From Glandiceps talaboti (Eukaryota > Hemichordata > Enteropneusta > Spengelidae): a stretch of DNA of 64,000 nucleotides. The DNA is taken from NCBI RefSeq assembly GCF_964340395.1, contig NC_135557.1, positions 18,609,625 through 18,673,624 on the forward strand, written 5' to 3'. The notes below the pieces were generated by a model. The model saw nothing but the letters and a program-made list of their open reading frames with translations, did not search any database and was not told the DNA's origin. Shown here piece by piece: positions 1 to 12,578 of this stretch. Made by a program: the position numbers and the translations under genes. Every line of letters begins with the position of its first letter. Positions within the stretch are counted from its first letter, which is position 1.

Positions 1-91
1 ATTAATATCACCTTTGCATCCATCTGGCCATATTCGATAATGTGTCGAATTACTAGAGTCTGTTAAGCGTTAGTATGTTTACATGTCTTAC

Positions 92-311
92 CATTAGGCA
101 TCTTTATAGCCACGTCAGTAAACCCTTCGTTACCACCAATATGTACAGCAGTACCCCTGGCAATGCTATGATTACTTCCTACATGAATAACAGTCTTAAT
201 TTTCAAACGATCCTTCGGAACTTCTAAAGCCATATCTCCGAGTTTCATATATAATCCTTCTTCCGTCTTTGCGGGTGTTAAAGCAGCATACGTGTTGTCC
301 TCTAGTACGAC
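92..311 (-). CDS. Gene A exon: start of kinase-like domain
   Basis: Acceptor at 312-313, donor GTAAGA just below 92; 220 bp against 217 in B and C. It encodes a linker with a Tyr motif (NTYAAL), then LYMKLGDMALEVPKDRLKI, a degraded glycine loop (VGSNHSIARG, one glycine of the canonical three) and an intact beta-3 VAIK lysine. The next kinase exons are off the left edge, so whether the HRD and DFG motifs are intact in this copy cannot be seen. Confidence 0.8.
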
Positions 312-662
312 CTATTGCAATAGAAAGAAGTAGACTATGACACTATACGAAAAGTCATATTTAACCATGTCTTTCCACCCGGGGTAACGCTTAAGCAGAG
401 AATGTGTAAATACGGTGAGTATGAGACGAAGTTCCACCTTAGACTTGATTCACCATCGGTGATATCTCCCCTGGGGGCTGTAGACAGTCAAATGTCGTAC
501 TAGACAGATATGGTGGTTAGGTGGGTTACAGGTAGGGTAAAGGTTTGGTAAATGTGGGTAAATTAGACTTTTAGTGTAGTGTGACATCTCCACCATTAGC
601 CATGGCATAAACCAACGTAACAGTGAACAATATAGACATTGATGATATGACATTTAACTTAC

Positions 663-745
663 CTTTGAATTCACCTTATCAACTTGAAATTGTTCATTTT
701 TCAGTCCTTTATGTACATTTTCATAATGTACCGCATTGCTGTGTC
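663..745 (-). CDS. Gene A exon: juxtamembrane 2 (ITIM-like motif)
   Basis: Same 83-bp length and phase as the B and C exons. Polypyrimidine-CCACAG acceptor and GTAAGT donor. Encodes HSNAVHYENVHKGLKNEQ and onward; VHYENV fits V-x-Y-x-x-V, at the same position as VQYEDI in genes B and C although the surrounding residues have diverged. Confidence 0.75.
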
Positions 746-852
746 CTGTGGGGTAAACACACACAACTATATATATTTGATTGTAAATGCAATATTAATA
801 ACAGAGCATCATAGACTTATTATAATTAATTGTTTCATACGTACCTTGGATT

Positions 853-857
<5 letters not shown>

Positions 858-943
<86 letters not shown>

Positions 944-970
944 TGTGTGTGTGTGTGTGTGTGTGCGTGT
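858..970. repeat. (GA)n/(GT)n microsatellite
   Basis: About 40 GA units followed directly by about 13 GT units, in the intron between gene A juxtamembrane exons. Confidence 0.97.
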
Positions 971-994
971 GCGTGTATATATAATGGGTCTAAC

Positions 995-1048
995 CTGTTG
1001 AAACTCCTTTGGTTATATCTTCATATGGCTTCTCCTCAAGTTCATTAA
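995..1048 (-). CDS. Gene A exon: juxtamembrane 1
   Basis: 54 bp, TATGTAG acceptor, GTTAGA donor. Encodes NELEEKPYEDITKGVST, which matches the ELEAKPFEVM segment of gene B. Five codons shorter than in B; the phase is preserved. Confidence 0.68.
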
Positions 1049-1204
1049 CTACATAATAAGATATAAAAGTATGTTTTACGGAATGATATATTTTTTTTAG
1101 TAGTTTAGTAATTAGTACTTATTTGCATTACATATAATTTCAAATTTCACTTCATACATACGTTATACAGCAGCTGATTGAAATATTACTTATTGGTTAT
1201 TGTT

Positions 1205-1363
1205 TGAATAGTAGATGGATGGGGTCGGTGGATGGATAGATGGATGTATAGTTGGCTGGCTGGCTGGCTGGCTGACAAGACGGACATACATACATACATA
1301 CATACATACATACATACATACATACATACATACATACATACATGCATGCATGCATGCATGCAT
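1205..1363. repeat. (GGAT)/(GGCT)/(CATA)/(CATG) compound microsatellite
   Basis: Short GGAT and GGCT runs, then about 14 CATA units and 6 CATG units, next to the SINE-like element. Confidence 0.95.
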
Positions 1364-1683
1364 GGAGTCATGATGGGTGAATGGTTACCGTGACCGGCTT
1401 GGAATCTACATGTTGCAGTGTGGCTAAAGGCTTTGGGCAAGATTTGAAACACGACTGTGCCTCAGTCAACCCAGCTTTATAACTTGAGACCTGGTAGGAC
1501 GTAGGTTGCTATGTAAAGGCTTTAATCCTATGCGCTGAAATGGCTGCAGTGGATTGGATGCTCCCCGAGGAGTTGAGGAAGACTAAAGGGCCGTTGTGCC
1601 GTTCTGGTCCGAGCCAGGGTAATAATTGTAAAGCGCTTTGAGCACGGCGTGGGAAAGTGCTGTATGAGAACCCAACATTATTA
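1345..1683 (+). mobile_element. SINE-like element, plus orientation
   Basis: The body contains CTGTGCCTCAGTCAACCCAG and a GTAAAGCGCTTTGAGCAC tail ending in AACATTATTATTA, the 3'-end style of tRNA-derived SINEs found in many deuterostomes. It lies in the gene A intron beside the TM exon, antisense to the gene. Family assignment is from memory of the general type. Confidence 0.62.
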
Positions 1684-1686
1684 TTA

Positions 1687-1723
1687 TACATACATACATA
1701 CATACATACATACATACATACAT

Positions 1724-1771
<48 letters not shown>
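1687..1771. repeat. (CATA)n(CAGA)n microsatellite
   Basis: Follows the ATTATTATTA tail of the SINE-like element and ends about 20 bp from the gene A TM-exon donor. Confidence 0.95.
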
Positions 1772-1772
<1 letters not shown>

Positions 1773-1789
1773 GTCAGGGGCATAGTTAC

Positions 1790-1933
1790 CATCTTCGCGT
1801 GTTTTACGCTCCTGTTTTCGTCTCCTTACATACAGTAGGACAACAACCAAGATAGTTGCAATTATAACCACCAGTGCAAGTACGATTCCAATTATTAGTC
1901 CAACTTTTGATGAGCTATTTCGAGGTGATGGAA
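1790..1933 (-). CDS. Gene A exon: transmembrane segment
   Basis: 144 bp, phase 1 on both sides. A Ser-rich stalk (SPRNSSSK) is followed by about 26 hydrophobic residues (VGLIIGIVLALVVIIATILV and onward) and a basic stop-transfer RRRKQERKT, as expected of a type-I receptor. The TM sequence itself is unlike that of genes B and C. Confidence 0.82.
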
Positions 1934-2332
1934 CTGAAATAAAATGATAATATACATTCTGATCGTCATTACAACATTAACATTCCATTCGTTTTTTAAT
2001 ATACGGTGAAGGTTGGAATTTTATTTCATTCTTGGATCTTTTCTCCTAATCAAAAGCGATGTGATTCAAAATAACATGGAATGGTACATGTATGTAGTCG
2101 GTGGAGAAAATATGAAGTCTTACTCATGAAAGCTTAGGCATGGACGTCACTTTACAACGTGTAACATGGATCCCATACACTGTCAGGTTTCATACTCCCG
2201 ACAAATATCCTAATCATTTACTATGTGAATCAAAGGCACTATAGTACTGTATAATGAAGCTTGTAAGAAAATGTCCTTCTGAATTTTACCTTAAGTCAGT
2301 TTTATGATGTAAACGCGATTTCTACTACATAC

Positions 2333-2569
2333 CTCCGATAGCTTCGAACATTGACTCTTCACATTCACCACCAATAGTACAGTAGGTAATTCTGTATGTT
2401 GCACTTTTATCGTTGACTGTATATTCAGTTATCGTAATATCTACACATTCATTCTCAACTATCCAGTCATCAGCACCAGCTAATGCTTCAACTTTCACAC
2501 ATACAAAATCTTGGTCTTCATGGAGAGTCCAAGTTAGTTTTCCACCATCAAAGTTAACCAATGGTTTAC
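2333..2569 (-). CDS. Gene A exon: membrane-proximal FN3-like domain
   Basis: 237 bp. Begins GKPLVNFDGGKLTWTLHEDQ in the style of an FN3 A-B strand and contains four cysteines (DFVC, NEC, TYC, GEC) placed as in B and C. I call it FN3-like; the extra cysteines suggest one or two disulfides that are not typical of FN3. Confidence 0.78.
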
Positions 2570-3107
2570 CTGTAAAATAAATACAATATTCGTATGTGTG
2601 ACAATTGTTCAGTGGGTTTTATATTAGGAGCATCGTCTTTACATAAAATAAATATTTGTCAGTCAGTGCACCAGTGGTTGAACATTAGTTTTATATAAGT
2701 GATAAACTTATATATACGTATTACAGTGTTGTTGTTTTTTTAATTTTCCTTCTCGGACTCGCGAAATGAAATTTTATTTCTATACACAATTCGATTCACT
2801 ATTGGTGGTGCCATTTATTTCGCAGAAAATGTTGAATTCACAATTTGTATTGTTATATGATAAATTTACAAAAAATGAAGTCCATATGTCCTACAATTTA
2901 TGTTATAACTGTGACAATCGGTGGGTGATGCAAACAGAACGGGCACATTCATTAACTAGAGTGAACCGTTTCCCCTTGTCGAGTTCAGTGAGAAAACATT
3001 CCTCACTCACTAACTCACTCACTGTAAGAGAGGACCTTTTTAATAAAAGACGGGCTATTTTGGATGTTATGGTAACCACTATTTTCATTTGTTATGATTA
3101 ATGTTGG

Positions 3108-3278
3108 TTCTTATATACCGCTTTCCCACCCAGTCTGGGTGCTCAAAAGTGCTTTACAATTATTAACCCTGGCTCGGAACTATAGCGGCACAACGACCCT
3201 TTATACTTCCTCAACTCCCTGGGGAGCATAAAATCCATTGCAGCCTTTATAAGCGCATAGGATTAAAGCATTCATTCT
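3108..3278 (-). mobile_element. SINE-like element, minus orientation, 5'-truncated
   Basis: Reverse complement of the 3' half of the element at 1,345-1,683: GGTTCTTATATACCGCTTTC, CACCCAGTCTGGGTG, AAGTGCTTTACAATTATTAA, then CTCCCTGGGGAGCAT. It lies in the next gene A intron. Confidence 0.65.
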
Positions 3279-4464
3279 TGCCATAGTAACCGCAAATCTC
3301 TATCATAATCTAAAAATTACTTCTCAGTGAAATTCTTCTCTATTCTATAGTTATAGGAAACGTCAGAGGACACTAACTGAAAATAATGGGAGAGTGTCAT
3401 TATTTTCAGTTAATGGCCGAGGACGTGTACTATAACGAAGTCATACTTCGAATTCGACGAGTTTTTAGGTTTATCACCAGAAAGTAAACCTTGTTATCTA
3501 CAGCTCTGTTACGCAACCTCTTACCCATTATCATGTTAATTACAAAATTCACTATAGAAATCCCAGTCCGGCCAAATATTCTGATGTTTTCTCCAAATGT
3601 TCAGTTTGAAATCCCCGAACCTAGCAAGGACTCGTTCTATAACAAAATGACAGTCCCAAATCGACCAGTATTTCCGTTTTACCCATCCGTAGTTTTGTTA
3701 TTAATCCCGGTGCACATATACATTGTCAAGTCAATGAACAGATTGTATATGGGGATCTGCTTCCTGCACAAGTCACTTTGGAGTGAAATGGTTATAGAGC
3801 ATGTCTTTGGATAGACAGGTACAGAACTAGAGGTACTGTGTTCGAGACCCACCAAGGTAAGGGCGATTTTCTACACATACTTTAAAGAATGGCAGTTGCA
3901 AAAAATACAGTATTGGGCAGGGGAGCATATATGGTGGCTGCATTGTAACAGTGACAAGGTGGGAAAGTGCCATAGAAATTATTAACAAGCTGCGGAGTTT
4001 CTTTCATGGATTAACGGTATGCAAACACTTTCTTTGTGTAAAAGTGTCCAGTTAACTAAAACGTGTCCTCGAAATGAAATTGGGAGCACAGTTGAAACAA
4101 TGGGGAAGAGTCGGAAATGAGTATGTAACTATCTTTAACACCAGATAAACACTCGAATAAACCATATAAATATACACAGGTCATCAAACTCAGAGATAAT
4201 AAAGAGATCGACAGAGACAAGTTGTATTATTTATTAGATGGTTGCTAGGACTTGTAAGTGAATATAAGAAGTCTTCAGGTAAATATAATTTATTGCCAGT
4301 ATCTGCTATGAGATACATGCCATGCTTACATCAAATTGTAATGTTTTGTATAGTTTGTGGCTTTATAGTCCAGACATGATGTAATTATAAGTAACTTATA
4401 AATATACCATGTACATGGTACCTCATGAATTAATATAGAATTTACATATAAAACAACTACTCAC

Positions 4465-4761
4465 CATAAGTTTTAGTGGTATATTCATTAGAGTAAGGTC
4501 CGAGTCCCAGCCTATTCTCAGCTCTGGCTTTAAGCACATATGTAGTATTATCAGTCAAATCAGTAACTGTTATTTGAGTGTTTCTACTGCCTTGTCCATC
4601 TGATGGCCATGGTTTCCAGTCTTCATGTGTTGAATTGTGATATTCCACATAATACATTATGCTTTCAGGTTCTCCTCCATCAAAACCAGGAATTATCTCA
4701 ATAGTTAGGCTAGTGTAACTCCTTGATGATATTTCAATGTTTTTTGGAGCATCTGGATCAC
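4465..4761 (-). CDS. Gene A exon: FN3 domain
   Basis: 297 bp, one complete fibronectin III domain: start DPDAPKNIEI, central MYYVEY, then ITVTDLTDNTTYVLKARAEN, the classical FN3 E-F region (L-x-x-x-T-x-Y-x-x-x-x-R-A-x-N). Clearly diverged from the gene B exon, although exons further upstream in the transcript are almost identical. Confidence 0.88.
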
Positions 4762-5630
4762 CTACAATAAGATCATTCTCACTGAATAAAAACGGTAATC
4801 TTGAATCAACATATATATTTATCTCTCATGGCAATATATGATTTCACTGATTAACAGATCTATTTGCAGTATTGAATCAACATATACCTACCTGAAAGGA
4901 ATTAAATTCAATGACGTTTCAGACTTACAAAAATTGTTTACATAGTCAAATCCTAGAGCTCTGTGATTATTTACTTCAACAACACATTCACTGTATAATA
5001 GTCTATATATTAAATTACAGAAACTCACTGAGTAACAAAGACTGATTGCCTTCGCAAACTGCTTATCCTTCAAGTGAAATCATTGGCCATACATTGTATT
5101 TTACAATAGTATACGCCAACTAGCTATTTGGTGTGTATTCGTAAAATATATGACTCAATTTGAATAAAACAAGGTCGAATCCATACATGCAGAGCCAAAG
5201 GAAAAATCGCAAGCATATAACTACGAAACAAGTGACTGATGGACAATTTCAACTTTGGGTCATGCGTATGATGTCCTAAGCTTCAGCCCCCGAGTGCTAC
5301 CTAATATAAGATAGGTATGACTTTAGGTATTGTGAGTTTACGCCGATGTGTCGTACCTAATAAAAGTTAGTTTATGTTCATTTTGACACAATGTTTTTAC
5401 GATTTTATTGAATTATGACAAATATAACTATCGCCAGAAGCAACAGTATGTTGTCAGAAGAAAACCATAAACTAGTTATCCTGTTAACAGGAGCTCAGAG
5501 CACTTTCGGGACAGAACATGTCCAAAAAGTATATAGGACAAAGTCAGGAGCTATTCAGAATACTTCTCAAAGGTGCAATAATCACAAGTTTGATTACAAC
5601 ACTTTATTAAAATTCAAAAACATAACTTAC

Positions 5631-5927
5631 TTTTTCCTAGTAGTGTAACAGTGAAATTTACACTGCCTATGTTATTGTCAGTTTTACAAGTATAATTTCC
5701 ATGATCTATTATTTCTGTTCTGTTTAACAAAAGTGTGCTCTTAAATTGAGTTCCAATGTTTGATTCCCTGATAGAAAATTTGTCACTGATGTCCACCTCA
5801 TTACCATCCTTGTACCATATTATTGTTGCATCAGGATTACTATCAACTTCACAAATCAGTGTGGCTGGTACTCCTTCATCTGCTGCTGATTTTGAATTTT
5901 CAGTTTCATTGAAAACAAACGGTGTGT
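5631..5927 (-). CDS. Gene A exon: Ig domain 7
   Basis: 297 bp encoding one I-set-like Ig domain: first cysteine in ATLICEVDSN, tryptophan in IIWYKDG, second cysteine in HGNYTCKTDN. Several N-glycosylation sequons. Diverged from B and C. Confidence 0.88.
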
Positions 5928-6832
5928 CTGCAATTAAGATAAATATGTTTACAAACAACACTTACAGTATTTAAAAATGAAGCAAACTGGAAATAACTAT
6001 AGACTGATGCAAGACTTAGTCAATATTTAGCCATTTTCGCTTGGAAGTATTGTGTGGTTGCAGTTATGATTTGGTCAATGTTAAAAGTCATCATATGTAA
6101 AGTGTCATCAATTCAATACAATCATATATTCTGATTTGTCACTTGGCCAACATATTATAATATATATTTAAATAAACTTATTGCTTGCGTGAATGAAAAA
6201 AATAGTAGTTATTTTTAAAGTATATATGAAGAAGGAAATCATTGAAAAAAGTGATTACATTTATGAGATGTTGTTCACAGTGATGAGACGAAGTCTTGTG
6301 TTGTCTGGCCGGCAAGCACAACAGAAAACAATAAATTTCAAATTCTATCATCATTAACAGTGAAATTTATCTGCTTAATTATTAATAGCAATATTGGTAT
6401 ATGTGTATTCATATCAAAAGGATTGTACTGTACCTGAACAAAGAAGACATGATTTATAAGTTATTTTGGATCATTAGTTAACATTCACTAAATAAACAGT
6501 ATTACAGACATACTAAGTATTATTAATGTGTAGGTACAGTTTTGCTCATATAGAATAACGTTCTATAATTTCATATTTCGAAATTATTGAAGAAATAGAT
6601 GAACTTTTGAACCAATTTCTCATTGATGCAATGTCTCACATTAATGAAGAGCATTGAAAAAATATTAATCATGTATGCAAGTATTGCTACTTTTTCATTG
6701 TATGATGTTTATATGAGGGATTTGATTTTTAATTCAAAACTAATATATGACTCAAAATCCACGAGGCAAAGTTTGTGATAAGTAAGTTAAAGCAACATTA
6801 ATATATTTGTACAAGAACTTTGTATGACTTAC

Positions 6833-7162
6833 AATGAACGTTAAGTTGGATTGGATCTGATTCCACTACATTGCCACTGAATTGGTCATTCCTGCCTTTA
6901 CATGTGTATATATCCTGGTTATGGTATGGAGTCAATGTAATGGTCAGCTGTTGTGTAGTGACTTTGCCATTATTATCTCCATTCGATTGTTCAGCAGACC
7001 CCATTGTCTCTCCATCACTTGGACTCCATAATACACCATTCTTATACCAGGAGATGGTAGCTACTGGATTACTACTTTCTGTTGTACAGGTCAGTGTTAA
7101 GGTCATGTCTTCTTGTACTGGATTTGACTTGTCAGCTGATAGGAACACTTGCAAAGGGGGAA
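6833..7162 (-). CDS. Gene A exon: Ig domain 6
   Basis: 330 bp Ig domain with LTLTCTTESSNPVATISWYK and the second cysteine in DIYTCKGRND. It is close to the gene B and C exons and marks the position where A switches from diverged (downstream exons) to near-identical (upstream exons). Confidence 0.88.
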
Positions 7163-7894
7163 CTGGAAAAGTATAAATATATAATGAATGAGGTTCAGGA
7201 GATCACTTCCTTGTTATTAGTTTGCTGTCATTTATGTGAAATGTGTCTGTCGACTTGTTCTTTTTCAATTTATCTGGAACTTTACCTCTGCTACAAAAAA
7301 AAAATAAAATAAAAAGATAGTGATAAATAAATAGATATGCCACAGTGAAATACTTCCGTTCCTAACTCAGTGACTGCAAGTCTTGGTACAGAATTTGTCA
7401 TAAATCATGCCCTCTTTGTTGACTCCCAACTAGCACAGGGACAATGAGAATAACCCATAATTATATCTGTCCCTCTATGCAACTACATATATGCGTCCAT
7501 GCATGTAAGTATGACCAATATTTCCCACATCGACATTTCATCTGCAACCAAACCTGGTACAATTATTTGGTACTACAGTTACATACATATGCATGTCCTT
7601 TAATTTTGTGACCTTAACATTTACAGCAGATGTCAGCAGCAATATTTTATGGTCATAGGATGACTTTTTGTTTCTAGTTGATATCAAATTCTACATGATT
7701 TTGAAATTATTTGTCACGACCTTATTTTATCCATCAGTTGACAACATATTGTTGGTTCTATGGCTTCAAAAATAGAACACTTCTCTTTCTGATAATGAAC
7801 AAATTAAGATACAGTAACAAATCTCATAGTACTGTACCTTGTTAATGTTTCTTTAATTTTGATATCAATGGCATTGCAACAGTAGACGCCTAAT

Positions 7895-8425
7895 AACTGT
7901 TTGGCCTCCCAGCATATGAGATTCAGAAACTTCAAATGATTCAGTATTCTTCAGCTCGTTTAGTTATTAGAGAGAAGTGTAAACACATTACCCCTTTTCT
8001 CAAAGTGTTACATTGGCTACCAGTACAACAGCGTGCAGAATTTATAATTCTCTGCTTAATATTCAAAGTACTTCATGGTTTTGCACCTGGCTATCTTAGT
8101 CGGTTACTTACCTGTCGTAGCTCCATACATGTTTTACGCAGTAACTCACGGAATTAAGTTTACTTACACCAACCACTCATCAATACTGCTTATTATTGTG
8201 ACAGAGCATTATCAATTTGTGTCCCACACTTGTGGTATGCTCTGCCATTGTATCTGCAGAGTGTCGCTACATTCCAGGCATTTAAATCAGGCCTTAAGAC
8301 CTATTTCTTCAATAAGACTTTAGCTTGAGTCTGTTTTTGTACTAATTTTTCTGTGCTTTGTAAAGCGCATTGTGATAGTTATATGGAATGCGCTATGTAA
8401 GAAAATTAGATTAGATTAGATTAAT
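7895..8425 (+). mobile_element. CR1/L2-like LINE 3' end
   Basis: The plus strand reads MIQYSSARLVIREKCKHITP, FLKVLHWLPVQQRAEF, FKVLHGFAPGYLSRLL: the typical C-terminal reverse-transcriptase region of CR1/L2-type LINEs. After a frameshift near 8,150 it continues with a CVPHLWYALPLYLQS-type stretch and FKSGLKTYFFNKT. The 3' end has a GTAAAGCGCATTGTGATAG tail and a short GATTA repeat. 5'-truncated; it sits in a gene A intron, antisense to the gene, between Ig6 and the broken Ig5. Confidence 0.8.
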
Positions 8426-8496
8426 TTCATGGCGACTCCTCTATCATGAAACTGGTCGATTATTTTTATACAAATATTAAGAAGTTGTATACTCAC

Positions 8497-8822
8497 AGTA
8501 GACATTGATTCCTTGGTTTGTTGACTCTACTTTTGTATTCATAGGAAACTGACTGTTTCTTCCATGACATTGAAATTGTACACCATTGTGAGTCTGACTT
8601 AAGGTGATATGTAGTTCCTGTCTTTTTTTTTCACCACCATTGTCACTGTCACTGGTTGTGTCTTTATGGTTTCTGTTGTAGAACTTGTCAGAGATACATC
8701 ATCCTTAAACCAAGATATGTCAGCATGTGGATAACTACTTTCTGTTTCACAGACCAAAATCAAGATATCACCACTCTTAACAGGATTAGTGTATCCAGTG
8801 AGTGTCACAGAGGATGGTTTGA
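8497..8822 (-). pseudogene. Gene A exon: Ig domain 5, frameshifted
   Basis: Same splice sites as the 330-bp gene B exon but 326 bp long. Between 8,660 and 8,661 four bases present in B (36,490-36,493 area) are missing. The first half reads as Ig (ILILVCETESSYPHADISWF), then the frame shifts and stops at about 8,599-8,601, so the second Ig cysteine is lost. Confidence 0.83.
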
Positions 8823-9183
8823 CTAGATTTAAAAGAAGTGGAAAACAGTAACTTACAGTTTATTGAAAATACACTCCTTGATGTAACACATTCCAGATAA
8901 ATTAGGACACACCAAAGACTTATATGTCATTCACAATATTACAGTGCAGAAATTTGATAACTTCATCCATGTTACCATTTCCTTTAATAATAATTTTTAT
9001 TGACATATTTTTCATTCTAATGTTGTCTACTTACAATACACATTTCTTTAACGATTGGTTGTACTTCATTTGTATTGTGCAATATACTTACAATGCACTA
9101 CGACCTAGCACATCTTCATTTAAATTCCTGTATTTATAATGATTCCATTTGACATATTGTTCATACAAATGTAGTATACTTAC

Positions 9184-9510
9184 AATATACTGTGATCTCT
9201 TTGATGGCAGATTGTTTTTCATTTGTACTGTAATAACTATTCTTTGCTTTACATTGGTACTGTGCTCCATTGTGACTTGGCTGTAGAGTGATATCCAACT
9301 CCTGTGTTCTTTCTTTCCCATAATGTTCACCATTAGAATCCTGTACATTATTTGTACTCTCACCATTACCTCTATTCCATGGACTACCATTCTTATACCA
9401 GGATATCTCAGCTGCTGGATTACTACTTCCTGTTGTACAAGTCAGAGTTAATATCTCAGCTTCTCTTCTAGGTGATGAATATCCACTGATAGTTACAGAT
9501 GTGGGGGGAA
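9184..9510 (-). CDS. Gene A exon: Ig domain 4
   Basis: 327 bp intact Ig domain: LTLTCTTGSSNPAAEISWYK, second cysteine in AQYQCKAKNS. Very similar to gene B exon 36,998-37,324. Confidence 0.88.
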
Positions 9511-11322
9511 CTGAAAGATTTAATTTAAAAATTATTTGTTTAACAAATACACTGATCATTACGATCACTTCATGTTGTACTCTCTGGTCCAATAAAACAC
9601 ATAATGACATGAATTATATAAACAATATGCACTATACCATAAACAGCATGAATATATGTGAAGTTTAGTTATATTGTAACAGTACAGTACTAATGAAGGA
9701 CAATATAAAAAATTGTTAGATTAATGAATATATAGTGTTTAAGTCAAAGATTTAAAGAGTAATTGGATTATCTATTATTAAATTAATATGGCTGTTTGGT
9801 TACATAAAGAAAATATAAACGTATGTGACTCGTTAAGCAAACGTTTATATCGCCGAATTCGTAAATATGCAAATAGAGCTCTCATATAAACTTTTCTTGT
9901 ATCTCTGCACATTCCGGCGGTTTATTTAGTGAGCTGCAAATTCTTGATATATTCAAATTTAACAAATTTAACTTTGCATTTTCATGACATGAATTATTAA
10001 AGAACAAGTTATCTCACCATCTTACAGATTATTGCCCCCCATTAGTTCATGATTATAGTACTAGGTTCATGATTAGGGGAAATCTCCTTCTACAAAGCTA
10101 AGGTAATTAATACGTACATAGGCAAATTTGCAATAACTTACACAGGTATAGTGTTAGGGCACAGTCTACCACCTGGCATCAGATCATGATTCCCTTAAAC
10201 ATGCAACTGTCGGCGCCTGAGACCATTTTTGCACATGACTGACTGTATGTTTGGAGGTGGAGAACTTGTTATGACTCACTGGCTAGTAATCACCAAAATA
10301 TAAACATTCCCTATATCAGGGTTTTTCACATGCAAATGCCGCATATTTGAATAATCCTGAATGACACACAATCTAAGCAGCTGTTTGCTGGGGAATTGTC
10401 TCATTTGGAGAGGTTTTTTCATTCTATGAATCAAACAGACTGATTTTCAACTAATTTGTGTATCAAGTTACCATCCTACGACATTCACAAACAATTTGTT
10501 CATGATACATGACCTGTGTGTTTCTCGAAGCACAGAAAAATGCTGAAAACAAGACCCAGAAGCTAGTGCTCTGTACAGCAGTTTGAATTTCCCGCATTTG
10601 CATATATTAGCCATAATCCTCTTTATATAGGGCAGTTCTGTTTTTAACAATACACTCATTTAAAGACAATATCCATTAATTGTATTTTGTGTATTTAATT
10701 ACCTGTCTATTTGTTCTGTATTTGATATTCATTTTACACTTCCCACTAGTTACTAAGATTTAAGTGTAACTTTATAACATTCCAATATTGACTAGCATTA
10801 TGCTATATTTCTGACTCTCATTACCTAATAACATGTATCTACTTTATATTAGAACTGTACTTTTTTATATATTGGTAAGAAAACTGTATATATATTTTAA
10901 TTTATGGAAAAAGCAATAACATTTTAATTATCACAACCGACTTTTTCATTTTTAAATTCTTTTCTTTCTTTCTTTAAATGTTTGCAGTTTGTTATTTATA
11001 GAAACGAAAATACTAAAATTTATTCTGCTGTAACAAATCGCTGTCCAACTATTTATAAATTTGATTGAAATTAGCAGGAGAATTTCACATTGATTTTAAA
11101 GTGCGTATTCAAAGAGAGGAAAATATTTAACCAAACATAACATTAAAATTTAAAGTATATTCTTTCAATATGACAATGACTTGTAACGTTGGTAAAATTT
11201 GTGTAAGCATAACCTTCGAATCAATGTATGTCTAGCATTGTTGTTATCTTCCGACAGAGTAAAAGTCACTACAATTATCGTACCCACAGTTTAAATTAAC
11301 CCACTATGCATTCAATACTTAC

Positions 11323-11623
11323 AGTAGACAGTGAATGTCAGTTCACATTCCAATGGATTAGATAGAGCAGTATTGGTGGCTTTACATGATTGTGTATGTT
11401 GCTGTGTTGTCACTCTTACTAATTGAGACGTCATATGTTCTTTCAATAGTATTACCATTGACTGATTGTGTTGATGACAGTGGACCTGATTCCTCATTTT
11501 TATACCAATGTACTGTAGCTGTGGGTTTACCATCAATAACTTCACATGTTAGGGTTACACCAGTATTTGTAAGATAATAGGAAGGTGATGGAGACCGGGT
11601 ACAGGTTGGTTCACCAGGAGGAT
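11323..11623 (-). pseudogene. Gene A exon: Ig domain 3, frameshifted with premature stop
   Basis: 301 bp against 297 in B. A 4-bp insertion near 11,388-11,392 breaks the codon of the second Ig cysteine: where B reads ATYTCKATNT, A reads ATYTIM then TAA (11,382-11,384). The rest of the exon still matches B closely, so the lesion looks recent. Confidence 0.83.
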
Positions 11624-12578
11624 CTGATAAAATAATGTTTGAGTGAATAGTTAGAATATAGCAGTAGTCACTCTTTTTATCGATTTGAATGTAACTGTAA
11701 TTAGTCAATTATTACTAGATACACACATACAAACCCATAGTCTTTTTATACATCGAGACGTAGTCGGACATATTGTTTGTCGAAAGAGGCTGTGTACGGA
11801 TGCAAAACGGAAGCAAGGAATAGCGCCCCCTCTTCTTACAGCAACTAAAACGGCATCTCTTCTTCAATCGAAGAAAGAACCACTTTGTCTTCCGAGGTCA
11901 CACACTTTCAATCTTCCGTTCAAAGCAGTCCTGGCTCCCTTGGTAATAATAGCGCACGTCGTCAGTCGTTGGGCGTCCGAAGAGACAGGGTGTCGTTGAC
12001 ATTCCCTTAGGTGAAACATAGAGCACAAACTATACCTCTGTTTAGCTGTATAATTATGAAGCAAAGTGTAGAAGAGTAATCACAGTGTTTTTGCAGGAGC
12101 TTATTCTAGGGTCAACACAAGATCGAACTGGTCAAAGCACATCTCTCTAGACCCTCTCTGATTCTGTCCCTGTATTAACCATTTCACCTTAAACATACCA
12201 TTTTACAATAAGCGCAGCATGTAAATGATGTCATTATATTGGGATTGTACAATTAACAATAACGCGAAATAGAACTATTCACTTTATGTTTGACTATTTA
12301 CGTAATTATGAGCTTGGTACCGGTCTCACTATATAACGTACCTAAGCCTGCTTCAACTTTAGCCAATAATATTGCCAAACTATTTATATCAAATAAAACC
12401 GCAATTCAGGAATAATATATTTTGTAACGAAACACTAGCTTTAGCAAAGGAAAAAGCATTTATATTGTGACATGTTACATTTGCAGCATGGCATTCACGA
12501 TCACATGGTGACCATTTTGTCCAATACTTTTGATTATAATTTACCGAGAGTAAAATAAGGATGTATACATATACTCAC

